Positions 23,652 to 34,900 of a stretch of 64,000 bases of DNA are shown one piece after another (positions within the stretch are counted from its first letter, which is position 1; every line of letters starts with the position of its first letter). Source of the DNA: Serripes groenlandicus (lineage: Eukaryota > Mollusca > Bivalvia > Cardiida > Cardiidae); NCBI GenBank assembly GCA_031761405.1, contig JASEVX010000013.1, positions 51,086,956 to 51,150,955 of the forward strand, written 5' to 3'. Under the pieces are notes generated by a model. It worked only from the letters and a program-made list of their open reading frames with translations, had not been told where the DNA came from and did not search any database. The translations under genes and the position numbers were made by a program.

Positions 23652-23945
23652 GACTTTTTGGCCGGATTGCTTAAGCAATTCCGGTCTATAGATTGGCGAT
23701 GTCCGTCGGTCCGTCTGTCTGTCTGTCTGTCTGTCCGTCAACATTTTGGTTAAAGTTTTAGGTTAGGCAAAATGGTTAAAGTTTCTGGTTAAGCAAAATC
23801 TCAGCACAAGAAAGGGTTGCAAACTTGAAACTTTGCCTGAAGGTAACCAGTAACAAGTTCTATTGATTTCTATTGTTACTTTGACCTTGACCTTAGTTTG
23901 TCGATTTTCAAGGTCAAATTGCCGACAATCCGGCCTTACCGTCTT
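23652..23945. mobile_element. Small repeat with ggccggattg ends
   Basis: Starts with tggccggattgcttaagcaa, a near-palindrome (core attgcttaagcaat). It contains a gtctgtctgtctgtc microsatellite and ends with gccgacaatccggcc, the reverse complement of a ggccggattg start. It has the look of a small non-autonomous element with about 10-bp terminal inverted repeats. Class unknown. Confidence 0.5.
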
Positions 23946-24061
23946 CAGCGGTTTCTTGTTTAAATTTTGTATTCAGTTAACATCATTTATTTGGTAACAT
24001 TTCACTATAAATATGACAAAAATAATTAGATGTTAAAATGTAGCCATCAAGAAAAAATGTT

Positions 24062-24382
24062 GTGTACTCTTCTTTTAACAGTATTATAGTTATACCACTC
24101 AGAATGGTATATATACTTTACTTTCAACAGTATTATAGTTATACCACTCAGAATGGTATATGCTCAACTTTAAACAGTATTATAGCTATACCACTCAAAA
24201 TGGTGTGTACTCGGCTTTCAACAGTATTATAGCTACACCACTCAGAATGGTGTATACTCTACTTTCAACAGTATTATAGTTACACCATTCAGAATGATGT
24301 TTACTCTGTTTTCAACTTTATTATAGTAACACCATTAAGAATGGTGTTTACATTACTTTCAACAGTATTTTAGTTATACCAC
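24062..24382 (+). repeat. 47-50-bp minisatellite (same unit as at 3.65 kb)
   Basis: About six copies of aacagtattatagttatacc, actcagaatggt, and ctttactttc. The array stops at 24382 and resumes at about 24875, so it is split by about 490 bp of other sequence that includes a MITE. Confidence 0.88.
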
Positions 24383-24533
24383 TGTAACAAATCTAGCTGT
24401 TTATGAGAAGAAAGGGTTGTGTAAACAGTAAAGTTGTAAAGGGTTGGGGCTTTAAGTACTCATCACTTGATTGTACTTTTCATCGGGAGAATCGTGTTCA
24501 CTCGTGCGCACATGTACACACCATATAAAAGCC

Positions 24534-24722
24534 AGCCCTGTGTTCCATAGTCACCAAACCCAAAACCTGTTTTGCGAAACCTATATAGGTTTCGTCGATA
24601 ATCCGTGCATTAGTCGGTAAACCAAACCTGTTTGACGGGAGTACATGCATAATACAGGTAGGTTTCGTTCCGCTCCATAAACAAAACGTGTTTACGTTGT
24701 GTTTACTATGGAACACAGGGCT
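24534..24722. mobile_element. 189-bp MITE with 18-bp perfect terminal inverted repeats
   Basis: Left end agccctgtgttccatagt (24534-24551) is the exact reverse complement of the right end at 24705-24722. The interior has inverted halves with aaacctatataggtttcg. There is no coding capacity. No clear target-site duplication was seen, so the true ends may be a few bases inside. Confidence 0.7.
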
Positions 24723-24874
24723 TGTCTACGTATATTAGTGAGTGAGAGTCTTGCAGTGAGAGAGGAAACGTGAAGATATTTGTGACAGAAGAAGTTCTCT
24801 ACAAACTATGTTGAATGTGTGTGGTTGTTGAGCAGGTCTTCTCGCCTCTTTGGACTTAGAACTTTGTTTATACT

Positions 24875-25110
24875 TCTTACAACAGTATTTTACCTGCACC
24901 ACTCAGAATAGTGTTAACCTCACGTTCAACAGTTTAATAGTTACATCACTCAGAATGATGCATACCCTACTTCAACAATATAATACCTACACCATTCAGA
25001 ATATTTCATTATAAAATTTCAACAGTAGTATAGCTATATCACTTAGAACGGTGTTTACAACAATGTTATACCTACACCACCCAGAGTGGTGAAAATGCTT
25101 TCAAAGGCAA
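24875..25110 (+). repeat. 47-50-bp minisatellite, continuation
   Basis: About five more diverged copies (caacagtttaatagttacat, cactcagaatgatg, and so on) of the array at 24062-24382. Confidence 0.85.
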
Positions 25111-25870
25111 CTGCTGCAGATTTTTTGTTTGTGGAAAAGGGTTAATGTCACAATTTAATATTTTGTCAATTGCTCCTGTCTGACTCTCTCTGGGTGTCTG
25201 TGAGGTTCCCTGACACTCAATCTTATGGATTTGTTGTCTTTCTGTAGATCAGTTTTAGACATCCAACAACATATACACCCATGCAGGAAAAGCATCATGA
25301 TTACGGTGAACCTTTAAATATCACTGTGAACATTTCCTGCGAGTTCCGTTTTCTATGCCAACGCACAGTGAACTCTCTGACCTCGCTTTAATATACCCTT
25401 ACACGCACAGACAAATACATTAGGAATAACCCGTTACATTATCTAAGAGAGACAACTCTTTAGCATGTATTGTATATTGTAATACGTACTATATTAATGA
25501 TGTCCCTTTATGTATATATTGTACTCTGTATAACTGTAATACTGTAGAATTGTATTGTCACTCTCCTTTTGGTAGTCTTTGAATAAACTCATTGTAGTTA
25601 TATCAGTTCAGTAGTTCTTTATATATTATCATCACAAGTTATATAATATAATTTTAAAGTAATTTCGACAATAGCAAATTAATATCAACCTTACACTCGG
25701 TGTGGTCTTATCCGAATGTGCACTGTTTCCAAATTTGCACCTAAGCTTCTGACAAACAAAGTAAACTTTAATTTGGTAGCATGTACCAATAGGCAGTTCT
25801 TATATACACAATGAAGTTGTTTTATATCTGGAGCATGACTAATTTGATTTACATACACAATTAAGCTGTT
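25111..25870. other. No gene seen
   Basis: A dispersed-repeat piece with ctgcagatttttt and ggaaaagggttaa is at 25110-25145. 25440-25610 is AT-rich, ending in ttgaataaactcattg, which could be the 3' end of an old retroelement. No protein recognised. Confidence 0.4.
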
Positions 25871-25883
25871 CTAAGTCTGGAGC

Positions 25884-26154
25884 GCCCGGCCGGGTAGCTC
25901 AATTGGTAGCGTATCTGACTCGTGATCTGGAGGTCACGGGTTCGATACCCGGTTGCGGCGACATTCTTTCGGGCGATGTTTTCCATTGCCTCTCACCTCT
26001 GATCTATGTGAGAAAGTAGTCAGTGGCTTCGAAAGAATGTTGTGTAAGTACTGGTGTGGGAAAGCCAGGAAAACATGGGTAGGTGCACTGACCGCCGTGA
26101 TATGACCAAAGCTGTTGAAAGCGGCGTTAAACTCCAAACAAACAAACAAACAAA
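25884..26154 (+). mobile_element. tRNA-derived SINE with 13-bp target-site duplication
   Basis: A 271-bp element. The head (about 75 nt) is tRNA-like, with the A box tagctcaattggtagcg and B box gggttcgatacccggt, the internal RNA polymerase III promoter. The body has gatgttttccattgcctct, aagccaggaaaacatgggta and gcggcgttaaactccaaa. The end is a (caaa)n tail. The 13-mer ctaagtctggagc flanks it at 25871-25883 and 26155-26167, a clean target duplication that shows insertion into the neighbouring satellite unit. It is not a functional tRNA gene because the anticodon stem is imperfect and SINE sequence follows the head. Confidence 0.92.
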
Positions 26155-26167
26155 CTAAGTCTGGAGC

Positions 26168-26410
26168 AAGGGCTAATTTGGTAAAGAATGGAGTCGAATT
26201 ACTCGACAAATTCTTACACACATAATCAAGTTGTTTAAAATCTGGAGCATGACTCATTTAGTAAAGAAGAAGGATGTATTCCTCGACAAGTTATAAAAAA
26301 TACCATTAAGTTGTTTTCAGTCTGAAGCACGGGCTCATTTAGTAAAGAATGGAGTTGAATTACTCGACAATTTTGTCCTGACCTGATCTCTGTGTATTAT
26401 TGTGAGCTAA
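26168..26410 (+). repeat. About 110-120-bp satellite units (pre-insertion target of SINE and ISL2EU element)
   Basis: Units contain gtctggagcaagggctcatt, tggtaaagaatggagtcgaa, ttactcgacaa, tgtcctgacctg and ctctgtgtattattgtgagc. The same unit flanks the large transposon at 28490-28582 and 35522-36000. The copy at 26385-26410 is uninterrupted and shows the empty form of the transposon target. Confidence 0.85.
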
Positions 26411-26417
26411 CATAGTT

Positions 26418-26441
26418 GGAAGCCGCCAGGAGGCGGCTTCC
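26418..26441. repeat. Perfect 10-bp hairpin
   Basis: The arms ggaagccgcc and ggcggcttcc enclose agga. It stands alone in AT-rich sequence. No U-tract or other context gives it a clear role; it could be the end of a repeat. Confidence 0.6.
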
Positions 26442-26794
26442 TGTAGGGATGCTTTTAATTGTTGGTCAAGGAGAATATTTAGACCTGCCAGCGTGACCAC
26501 ATATCTTGATTTCTCTTTGTCCTTTCTAAGTACATTAATTTAAGGTAATGACTTTTAAAACATCCCTTTTACACTCTATATACATGTGTGAGTTTTACAA
26601 ATTAAAAACAAAAGACAAAGGCCAGTATATTAATTGAATGTATGTACATTTTTTTTTATTTAAGAGAAATGCATACTGTATCTACTCTAGACAGTAAAAT
26701 AGAGAACCCTTCTATTGAATTTGTAAATGTAGTCTGGTTCCTTAAAATTACATGCTATGATATACTACGCAGTAATTAGACGAAGAAGCCTCGT
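26442..26794. other. No gene seen
   Basis: AT-rich sequence without recognised repeats or coding potential. Confidence 0.4.
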
Positions 26795-26905
26795 CCCGTA
26801 TTCACTAAACTTTTCAATTTAGATATTTGTCTAAATCTAAATCTTAATATTAAGTCCACGTTTTAGATTTAATCCGTATTCCCCAACGCGTTTTAAACCG
26901 ATCTC
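26795..26905. mobile_element. MITE-like fragment related to 1933-2089
   Basis: Begins cccgtattcactaaac and continues into aatttagat/taaatctaaat palindromic sequence, then ccgtattccccaacgcgttt. This resembles, partly in reverse complement, the gcgttggtgaatacgg repeat beside the cGLR stub. Confidence 0.5.
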
Positions 26906-28489
26906 AATCGGGTCTAGTGTGTAAATGTCGTAAGCGGCTACGCAGCGACTCTGGTTCCCGAATCAAGTTAAGAGCTAAAATAAAAGACAGTACCATTCAT
27001 CTATAGTCTATTTATAGATTTTCATTTTTATCGCAATTTCAAATACATTTTTCATTTGCTTTGCTTTTAATAATCTGACTTTCATGTTCAGTACATACTG
27101 GATTCAAAGTTAACTTTGAGTACAATTGTCATCGCAAAATGCAGACATGAACAGATTTAAACCACAGAAATATCTGTTTCAAGATCAATTTCGTTCTTTT
27201 TCGCTGTTGCAGTTCCACATTTCATGAATATCGCGGTAAACACGATATCGGTGTATTTTGCCTAGCCAACAACATGTTTTATCACGGATGCGATGTGAAC
27301 ATTCAGAATACTTAAATGAAATGAAATCTTCTGGTTCTTACAAACAAAGTGTGATCGGATTAACTGAACTGTATTTAACTTATCACTGTAAATGTAGACA
27401 GCATTTCAACTCTTATATCAACTGGTAAATTTACAGTTTGAGAAATAAATTCAAGTAAATTTTCCAGCACTGGTTTAACGTTTTAAAAAAAATGAAACTA
27501 GTTCCTATGTTAAGCCTTTCCCTTATACGTAGCACATTAAGTAAAAATTGGAACATCTTGCTAAATGAAGGTATAATTTATGGACATAAAGTAGAAAACA
27601 TTGTAGCAAAAGGATAAAATCCTCGTGATCAATTCCTCTTTTTGTCACAATGTTTTCAAAAGTCGCTGCAGCTATTGTCAGTCTTTCGGATTACGTGTAC
27701 ATAGAAATGCGTTTAATTGATTTTCTGAATGCTAATTACGACACGAGTTCACATCAGTTTCGTCAACTCGAGATTGTGCGTTTGTAATCCAACAGCTTTG
27801 ATTTTCAATTGCTCAATTTGCCACAATAATTTCATTTCAATTATCTTACTATCATTTATAGAGATTTTTTTATATTTTGTACTTGATGATTTCAAAGTCT
27901 GTCAGAGTAAACATCATTGAAATCATTGTGGCAAAAGAAAAAATTGCTCATAATGAGCAATATCTGCATTTGCCAAAATAATTCAACACTTTTCAATTAT
28001 CATACGATCATTTATAGAGATTTATTTTTACTTGATAATTTCAAAGTCGTCTACTGCAGATTTTTTTTATGTGGGAAACCCTTATCCATTATCATGACTT
28101 ACCGATACAAACGAAAAACAGATTTTCTGTGTGTCAGCATTATTTGATAAAACATTATCATAACAGGGCGTGTGTTCAATACAAATAGTTGATTGTTTTT
28201 GGTACTAATTTAAATTTATCATAACCTCTTGTCCATTTATCTTTAGTATTATATGTCACTTTTTATGATCAGCTTAACTCTAAATTATCTCATTCACTTA
28301 AAACACAGACCATGCCAGGTTAAATATCTTACATAAAACTTATATCTTCAATAATCGATATCAGCATTATTGACTACAGATTAAATTGTTCTAATGTTTG
28401 TGGATTTAAATGATCTTTTTTCTTATTTCTTCATGTGAAACGAAATATTGCGGCTTCTCTTTGATGATTTGCATCAAACATCCGTCTTG
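26906..28489. other. No gene; dispersed-repeat pieces
   Basis: Contains at least two copies (27770-27920 and 27925-28065) of a high-copy repeat with caatttgccacaataatt, atcatttatagagatttt, and ttcaaagtcgtctgctgcag. Pieces of it recur in the transposon introns and near 14.4, 41.85 and 55.3 kb. No coding region recognised. Confidence 0.5.
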
Positions 28490-28582
28490 TTTAGTCTGGT
28501 GTAAGCCTGTAAGGCTCATTTGGTAAAGAATGGAGTCGAATTATTCGAAAATATTGTCCTGACCCTGACCTCTGTGTATTAT
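28490..28582 (+). repeat. Satellite unit left of the ISL2EU-like element
   Basis: Partial unit with gtttagtctggtgtaagc, ggctcatttggtaaagaatg and cctgacctctgtgtattat. It breaks off at the transposon end and resumes at 35522. Confidence 0.88.
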
Positions 28583-28603
28583 TGCTCTTTACGATAACTA
28601 GGT
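28583..28603 (+). repeat. Left terminal inverted repeat
   Basis: 21 bp, identical in reverse complement to 35499-35519. After this point the two ends diverge. Confidence 0.95.
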
Positions 28604-28714
28604 TGTCTACCCTTGAATACTCTTCAACTGCGCATGCGCATTCATGCGAATTTTACTTCCGGGGAATACTTTCGGTTCGTAAGTAAAGCGAAAAAGAACA
28701 ACATCGCTAACACT

Positions 28715-31388
28715 ATGGAGAATTTGATGAAGAAAGTTATTAAACAGCGGAAGAAAATGCCGAAATATTGTTGTATATGTAAAGGAGTCCACCGTGGTAA
28801 AGTTGTTGACGACAGAACGATTTCGTTACATCGATTTCCGCAAAATAAAAGACTGAAACGCACTTGGATTCAGCGATGTAAGACTGTAATGAGGACGTTT
28901 AAATGGTCGGAACACAAACGTTTGTGTAGTGAACATTTTATTGGTTTCGGAGGTCCAACAATGCAGTATACCCTTCCGTCTCTTTTCCAAACTAAAAGTG
29001 GATTGACAAAGGATTTTCCAACATGGGTATGTACACTGGTAGCCAGAAATGTTCGACCCCCAGTTTCATAAGAATTGTTGACCCCAGTTTTATTATACGA
29101 CACTATTATCTGTTTGTTTTGGTTTGAATGGGTTTTGTTCACACACGTGTCATAAACAAAAGCGGTATCATGTTTAACTGATTATAATTACTTTGTTCCA
29201 AATAGTTAATCTGCTGCAGACTTTGAAAACATTCAGTAACAAATATCGACACTCACTATAAATAAAAAAAAATAAAAAAATCAATTCAATTTTATTCAGC
29301 ATTTACATGTCTCTGTCGTCTGGTCAATATAAATGTTAACAGTGAACAAATATGGCAAAATAAACAAGAAAACATACAAACAATATTTACGTAAATACAT
29401 TTTGTGTAGACTGATAATTCATAATGTAATACTTTTTTTGGGCATTCTGTATTTTTTCTTTACGGAAGATTAAATGCATCTCGTAAATACTTGGCAATTT
29501 TAAATATCATTTTGTTCTGCAAGTGGGTTTAGAAAGTCATCCCTAACAAATATATGTATTACTTGGTAGAACTTCAATCTCTACAACCTACAAAACACTA
29601 ATCTTATCCATCATGATAATAAAGGTTTTTGCTATGAATAAAAATGACATATCTCTGTTTATTCTCCTGCAGAAACTGGCTGAAAACCAAAATGATATTG
29701 ATGAAAATGATGGCGAAAGTGCTGAAAACCCCATGGACATAGATGACAATCATGAAAAATGTAGTGTGGTAGAACAAGCACATCTAACTCTTCCCTATGA
29801 ATGTCATTCAGTCGACATATCACTCCATCTTCATGATTATTGCCATGGACAAGTATCCGCTACAAATATACCCCATAGCAGGTATGTCATATGATATGTT
29901 AACAAGTGGGACAGTTTATGTTGAAGTTTAAATTATATCAATACATCAATTATAATGGAATTATGGGGATTAAATGAGTCAGGATTAATATGCATGTATA
30001 ATATGACAAGGCAGGACAATCAATCACAGGGCTTCTCTGCAGTCTGATCTGGAAATACATTGTTTGTTTATGAGAGAACTTCTGAAAACATTGAGGAAAA
30101 AGGAGAAATTACTCAAAATGAGAAATCATCTTTTTGTCACAATGTTTTTATCTCTAATCAATACTCAATCATATGTTTATTTATAGATATTTCCATGTTT
30201 TTCCTACATGAGTTCAAATTCGTCTGCTACAGATTTGTTGTATACATGTGGAGTACAAATGATTATTTCAGACTCTAATTAATAAATGATATGCTTGCCC
30301 TTCCAATTTAGTTCTTATTGAATTTATTTGTTTAGGGTCATTGACACCCAAACAGAGTGTGATGCAAAAATCACAGAAGTACAGACATATCTAAGTTACG
30401 ATTATAAAACTGTTCATTCCACTTCACAAACTGAGACGTTGACCAACGACTTTGGTGTACAGTGCAATCTGCCAGTTCTGACATTTGATGACATTAAACA
30501 TAGTGATGACATGGTCAGTTTCTACACTGGAATTCCTAATAGGGTGGTGTTTGAGTCACTTGTTGATGAAATCAAGGAAGAAGCTGAAGTCAGAACATCA
30601 CGACGCAAGTGCAATTACAGTCTCTTATCTGGAGGAAGACCTCGATCTCTTAGTGTTTTAAATGAATTTTTTATGGTATTAATGCGTCTACGTCTGGGCC
30701 TCCTTCTTGAAGATCTTAGTTTCAGATTTTGTATCTCAACATCACAGTGTAGTAACATTGTTGAAAGATGGGTTAATTATTTAGTGGTTCAGTTATCATT
30801 CCTTGTTGAGTGGACACCAATGGAGATAATTAAAGCAAATATGTCAAGATGTTTCAAAGAGAAATTTCCAAATACACGAGTAATTGTTGACTGCACTGAA
30901 CTGTTTAGTAAGAGCTCAAATTCACTCTTATTACAAAGTTTGATGTACAGTGATTATAAATCACATATAAAGCGCTTGTCGGCATAAGTCCTAATGATAT
31001 TGTGACATTTGTATCAGATTGTTGGGTCGGAAGTACTAGTGACAAAAAAAATACTCTAAAAAGCGGGTTATTGGATCTTATGGAAGAGGGAGATGCCATA
31101 ATGGCTGATAAAGGCTTCACTTTATCAGAATTAACATCTGCAAAAGCTGTAGAGTTGATAATCCCCCCATTCAGAACGAAAGGTAGACAGTTTACTAAGC
31201 GCGAGGTGTACCTAACTAAAGAAATTGCCTCCTTAAGAATCCATGTTAAAAGACAGATGGAAAGGATAAAAAACTTTAGAATTTTGCAAGGTAATATCCA
31301 AATTACTCAAGGTAGACACATTTCAAAATTGTTTAAAATATGTACATATTTAACAAACTTGTGGCCCCCACTTATAGAAGATCAGTGA
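28715..31388 (+). pseudogene. THAP-domain DDE transposase, three exons, frameshifted
   Basis: Exon 1 is 28715-29026, exon 2 29673-29881, exon 3 30336-31388; donors gtatgt and acceptors ctcctgcag and ttgtttag keep frame. Exon 1 has a THAP zinc finger (MPKYCCICKG ... HRFP ... RTW ... CSEHF ... TLPSLF; C2CH), the DNA-binding part. Exon 2 is acidic. Exon 3 has the helical pre-catalytic part (GGRPRSLSVLNEFFMVLMRL, IVERWVNYL) and a DDE_Tnp_4-type core: VIVDCTELF, SDCWVGSTSDKK, ADKGF and RIKNFRILQGNI. A frameshift near 30966 separates DYKSHI from KALVGISPND. In the usual HVERA block the sequence reads HVKRQ, replacing the expected catalytic Glu. The start could also be the Met at 28757. The last frame ends PPLIEDQ. 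Confidence 0.88.
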
Positions 31389-31915
31389 AATTGAAGCCTT
31401 GATTCATCCTGAAACCCTATGTTGTGGTACTCAAAAGAACTGTCTCATTGAGACAAATCTGTTAAGTACATGCAACAAAGGGTTTCACCTTGAAAAAAGG
31501 AAATCAGACCAGCTTTGGCTCATTATGAGTAATTTTCACATATATTTATATACATTTTAATGACACAATGTAACTAACTGTAAATAATGATACTTTTAAA
31601 AAAATCTAAATTTTATTTTTGAATATTTTTTATTATATGATTAAGCCATTTATATAATGAGTTAACTTTGAAATTCACAATATTATTCTCATTTAAAATG
31701 TTATTCTACTTTTGAAAACTATTCTAAATCTAATTTGGAATAATGTTCTAAATTAGAATAATATTCAAATTTAGACTGTCACTCAAATTAAGAATATTAT
31801 TCTAATTTAGAATTGTTACCACAATGGTTTAAACAGAAGACTATGCAGATGCATTGTGAATTTGTTTTCTTCAAAAAAACAGCTTCATACCTCGCTGGAC
31901 ACGTCTTGAGTACAA
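31389..31915. other. Spacer between convergent transposon genes
   Basis: AT-rich 3' ends of the two genes. 31680-31825 carries a reiterated attctaaattagaataatat motif in both orientations. Nothing coding. Confidence 0.5.
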
Positions 31916-34900
31916 TTATGGAATGAATGACTCAACAAAAAACTTATCAAGTTTAGAACACATGTTCAACCAGAACGACTCAGAGTATTTAACCCGCTGG
32001 ATGCTTATCCCAACACATGTCCACACAACAAAGTCACACCACTTTCTTCCAGTAATTCCCATCTGACCTTGTACCTGATAAAAGTATCTACTGGTTTCCT
32101 TAGGGTGCACATTTCCATTTACAATATGGCAGAAAAAGTCTTTGTCCTGGCAACATTATTCTGGTGTCTGCATGAGCCATACCTTAGATGCAGGACACTT
32201 TACCTCCAACAGACCTAAACTGTCTTCCCAATGTGGACAAAATACTAGCCCATCTGGACTGGTTCCAAGATGTGGCTTTTGTTCACATACAACCAGACCA
32301 CATCCCTTCAATCTTAATCCTTTATGGTCTTTCTTCATAGATTTAAGGTAGACTTTCTTCGCAACTTTTTCATGTTTCCTCCCATACTCGGTATACTGAC
32401 TCTTAAATGTACTATACAAAATTTGTTTAATAAGTCCATCTGGAGGGATGCTGTCCTTCCGAAGTTGGAGGATGTTAAACGCTCCTTCCTTGCTTCTTGC
32501 CACTCGCTATTATTCTGTCCCCTTGTTAATATCTCTGTCAGTTTCATAGCCTCAGCACTCTGACATAGTTCCTTGAAATGGTCCCTGAAAACTTTCTGAC
32601 AGGAATCACTTTTCAAATTAAGAGAATCCTTAAAATTGAAGGCCACACAATTGAGGGAAGGCATGTCAGGTTCATCAACTTTCTCAGTAGCAAAGTTCTT
32701 CAGCCAGCCAACATTCAACTTTGCACTCATAAGCCTTTCTCGGAACCTCTCTGTATTCACGGTACATCCATTAACTCCGTTCAGATGGTGATTTTTATCC
32801 ACAGATAACTTCCGGCTGGATACACTGAACGCCCTTTTCTTACTGAAGACTAAATCATCTGATTTTTTTGGAGAAAGTCGTCGCTTCCGTGGTGCCGACA
32901 GCATACTAAAATTCCTCCAGGTACAGGCTTTTGAAGTGGGAGCTAGTTTTCTTTTCTGGTTAATATCTGCCAAACCATACAGAAGGGCACCAATATGGTT
33001 ACAGCATTCACCTTCTCTGAAAAAAAACTTGAAAGTAATATAGATATTCACATTTGAATTAACCCTTTCCCATTTACAGACGCTTTCTGATGCCTTTGCA
33101 TTAACCATTCATGTTTGAAATCGTCTGCTGCAGATGTGTTGTATATGGGAAAGGGTTAAAATGTGACATCATAATTATTATTGTTAACCCTTTCCTACAT
33201 TTAGCACATTTCGGCGTGCTGCAGTCGCAACTTTTGAAAACATTGTAACAAACTGAGGAATTGATAATGATGAGCAATTTCACCTTTTGATACAATGTTT
33301 TCAACTCTATGCATTATTATACATTCATAATTAGAGAATTTTCATATTTTAATCTTGATACTTTTAAAGTATATGCTGCAGGAGCACTCTATGTTGAAAA
33401 GGATTAACCGATTCCCATATACACAGATTGTTCAGTTCTTATTTTTCCGCAATGTTTTCAAATGAAGATTGTTTCAGGTACATCCAAATGTGCCAAAATG
33501 CGTCTGCATCCAAATGCCTCTGAAGAAGGAAATGGTTAAATATTATGTCAAGCTTGTGAGATATTTTGAATGATCTGCAGCAAACAGCATTTGAAAAGGT
33601 TCACTTGCAAAAAACCTAAATGGCTCCCTTTGCCACAATGTTTTAAACTATAATTAAAAAAAAAATGCAATTTTACAATAATGAGGAGGGTTTTAATCCA
33701 GTCATGGTGAGTTTGAACCTGGACTAGGCCATTGATTTTTTTCACATGACTGACAAAGTTCATTTATAGTTGTGAATATTTATCATATGTTTTATGTCTT
33801 CCACCAGTTGGTTTTAAAAAAAGTAGCCAGTAACATTGTTTGAGTCTGTCTAAAGAAAAAACAAAATTATCATTTGATCTAATTTTGTTCAACAATATTT
33901 AAAACAAAACCTACCCAGCCGTACAGTTGCAGAATGCAGAGTGTATACAGCCTGTAACGTTTGATAGAAGAACCCATGGTTGGTATTCTGGGGATTTTCT
34001 CTTGTCTGCTGTTGGAAATGAGGGAAGAACCGAAGCTCGGGCGTAGCAATGACTAGATTCTTTACTCACTGTGTTGATCTGAAGAAATAAAAATCATAAA
34101 TGTAAAATACAATAAAAATGTTATTGCCTGTACATGACATCATTTAACAGTCAATGTTGTCAAAGTCATTATTAGAAATAAGCAATGTTGTGTGACTCTG
34201 AAGTGAACAGGACGCTTCTGTTTATCTAGTAAACTTGAAAATATGTAAGCAAAAATATGGAAATTCTCAGTAAATGAAAGTAAAATGACTTGAAGAAGTT
34301 GAAAACATTGTGGCAATAAGACTAAGAGAAATTGCTCGGTTTAAACAAATTCTCCTTTTGTCACAATTTTTTTCAAAGTCGTCTGCTCTAGAGGCGTCAG
34401 AAAGCGTCTATTATGTGGGCAAGAGTTAACCCTTTTCATGCTGCACTTTAAACTGTCAATAATTATCAATCATACTTAACAATATGGCAGATATGCACAA
34501 TTTCAAACAAAAATTGTCAAACACAAAGATCAGTCTGTATGTATGTCTATGTGCGGTTGTACTGTTATCCCTTTCTGTGTTTTTTGCTGCTAATTTAGCT
34601 CTCTCTCTCTCTATTTAGTATAGTTAATCATACCATGTCGCGTTGAAATTGTAAATATATGACTTTTGTTATGACACTCATGAACCTGTCAGCTTGAGTA
34701 ATAAAGTTCATGTTATGTTATGTAAGAACATTTAAAAAATTAGGGGTGAGGTCTATGAATACAGGAACTCAAGAGGTATAATGATGCCACATATAAATTC
34801 TCATTTTTAATAGTTTTATCCTGCATAACTAAAACAGGGACACTAATTGCAATGTTGTTATGTAGTGGCTCTGTACTATATATTGTCCCTGAATAAAACA

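Noticed and set aside
25884..25961. A tRNA gene
   Set aside because: The fold is imperfect and the sequence runs on into a SINE body and (caaa)n tail with a target duplication; it is a SINE head.
25934..26257. 107-residue minus-strand frame
   Set aside because: Lies across the SINE and its target duplication in antisense.
28607..29142. Minus-strand frames opposite the THAP exon
   Set aside because: Antisense shadows of the zinc-finger exon.
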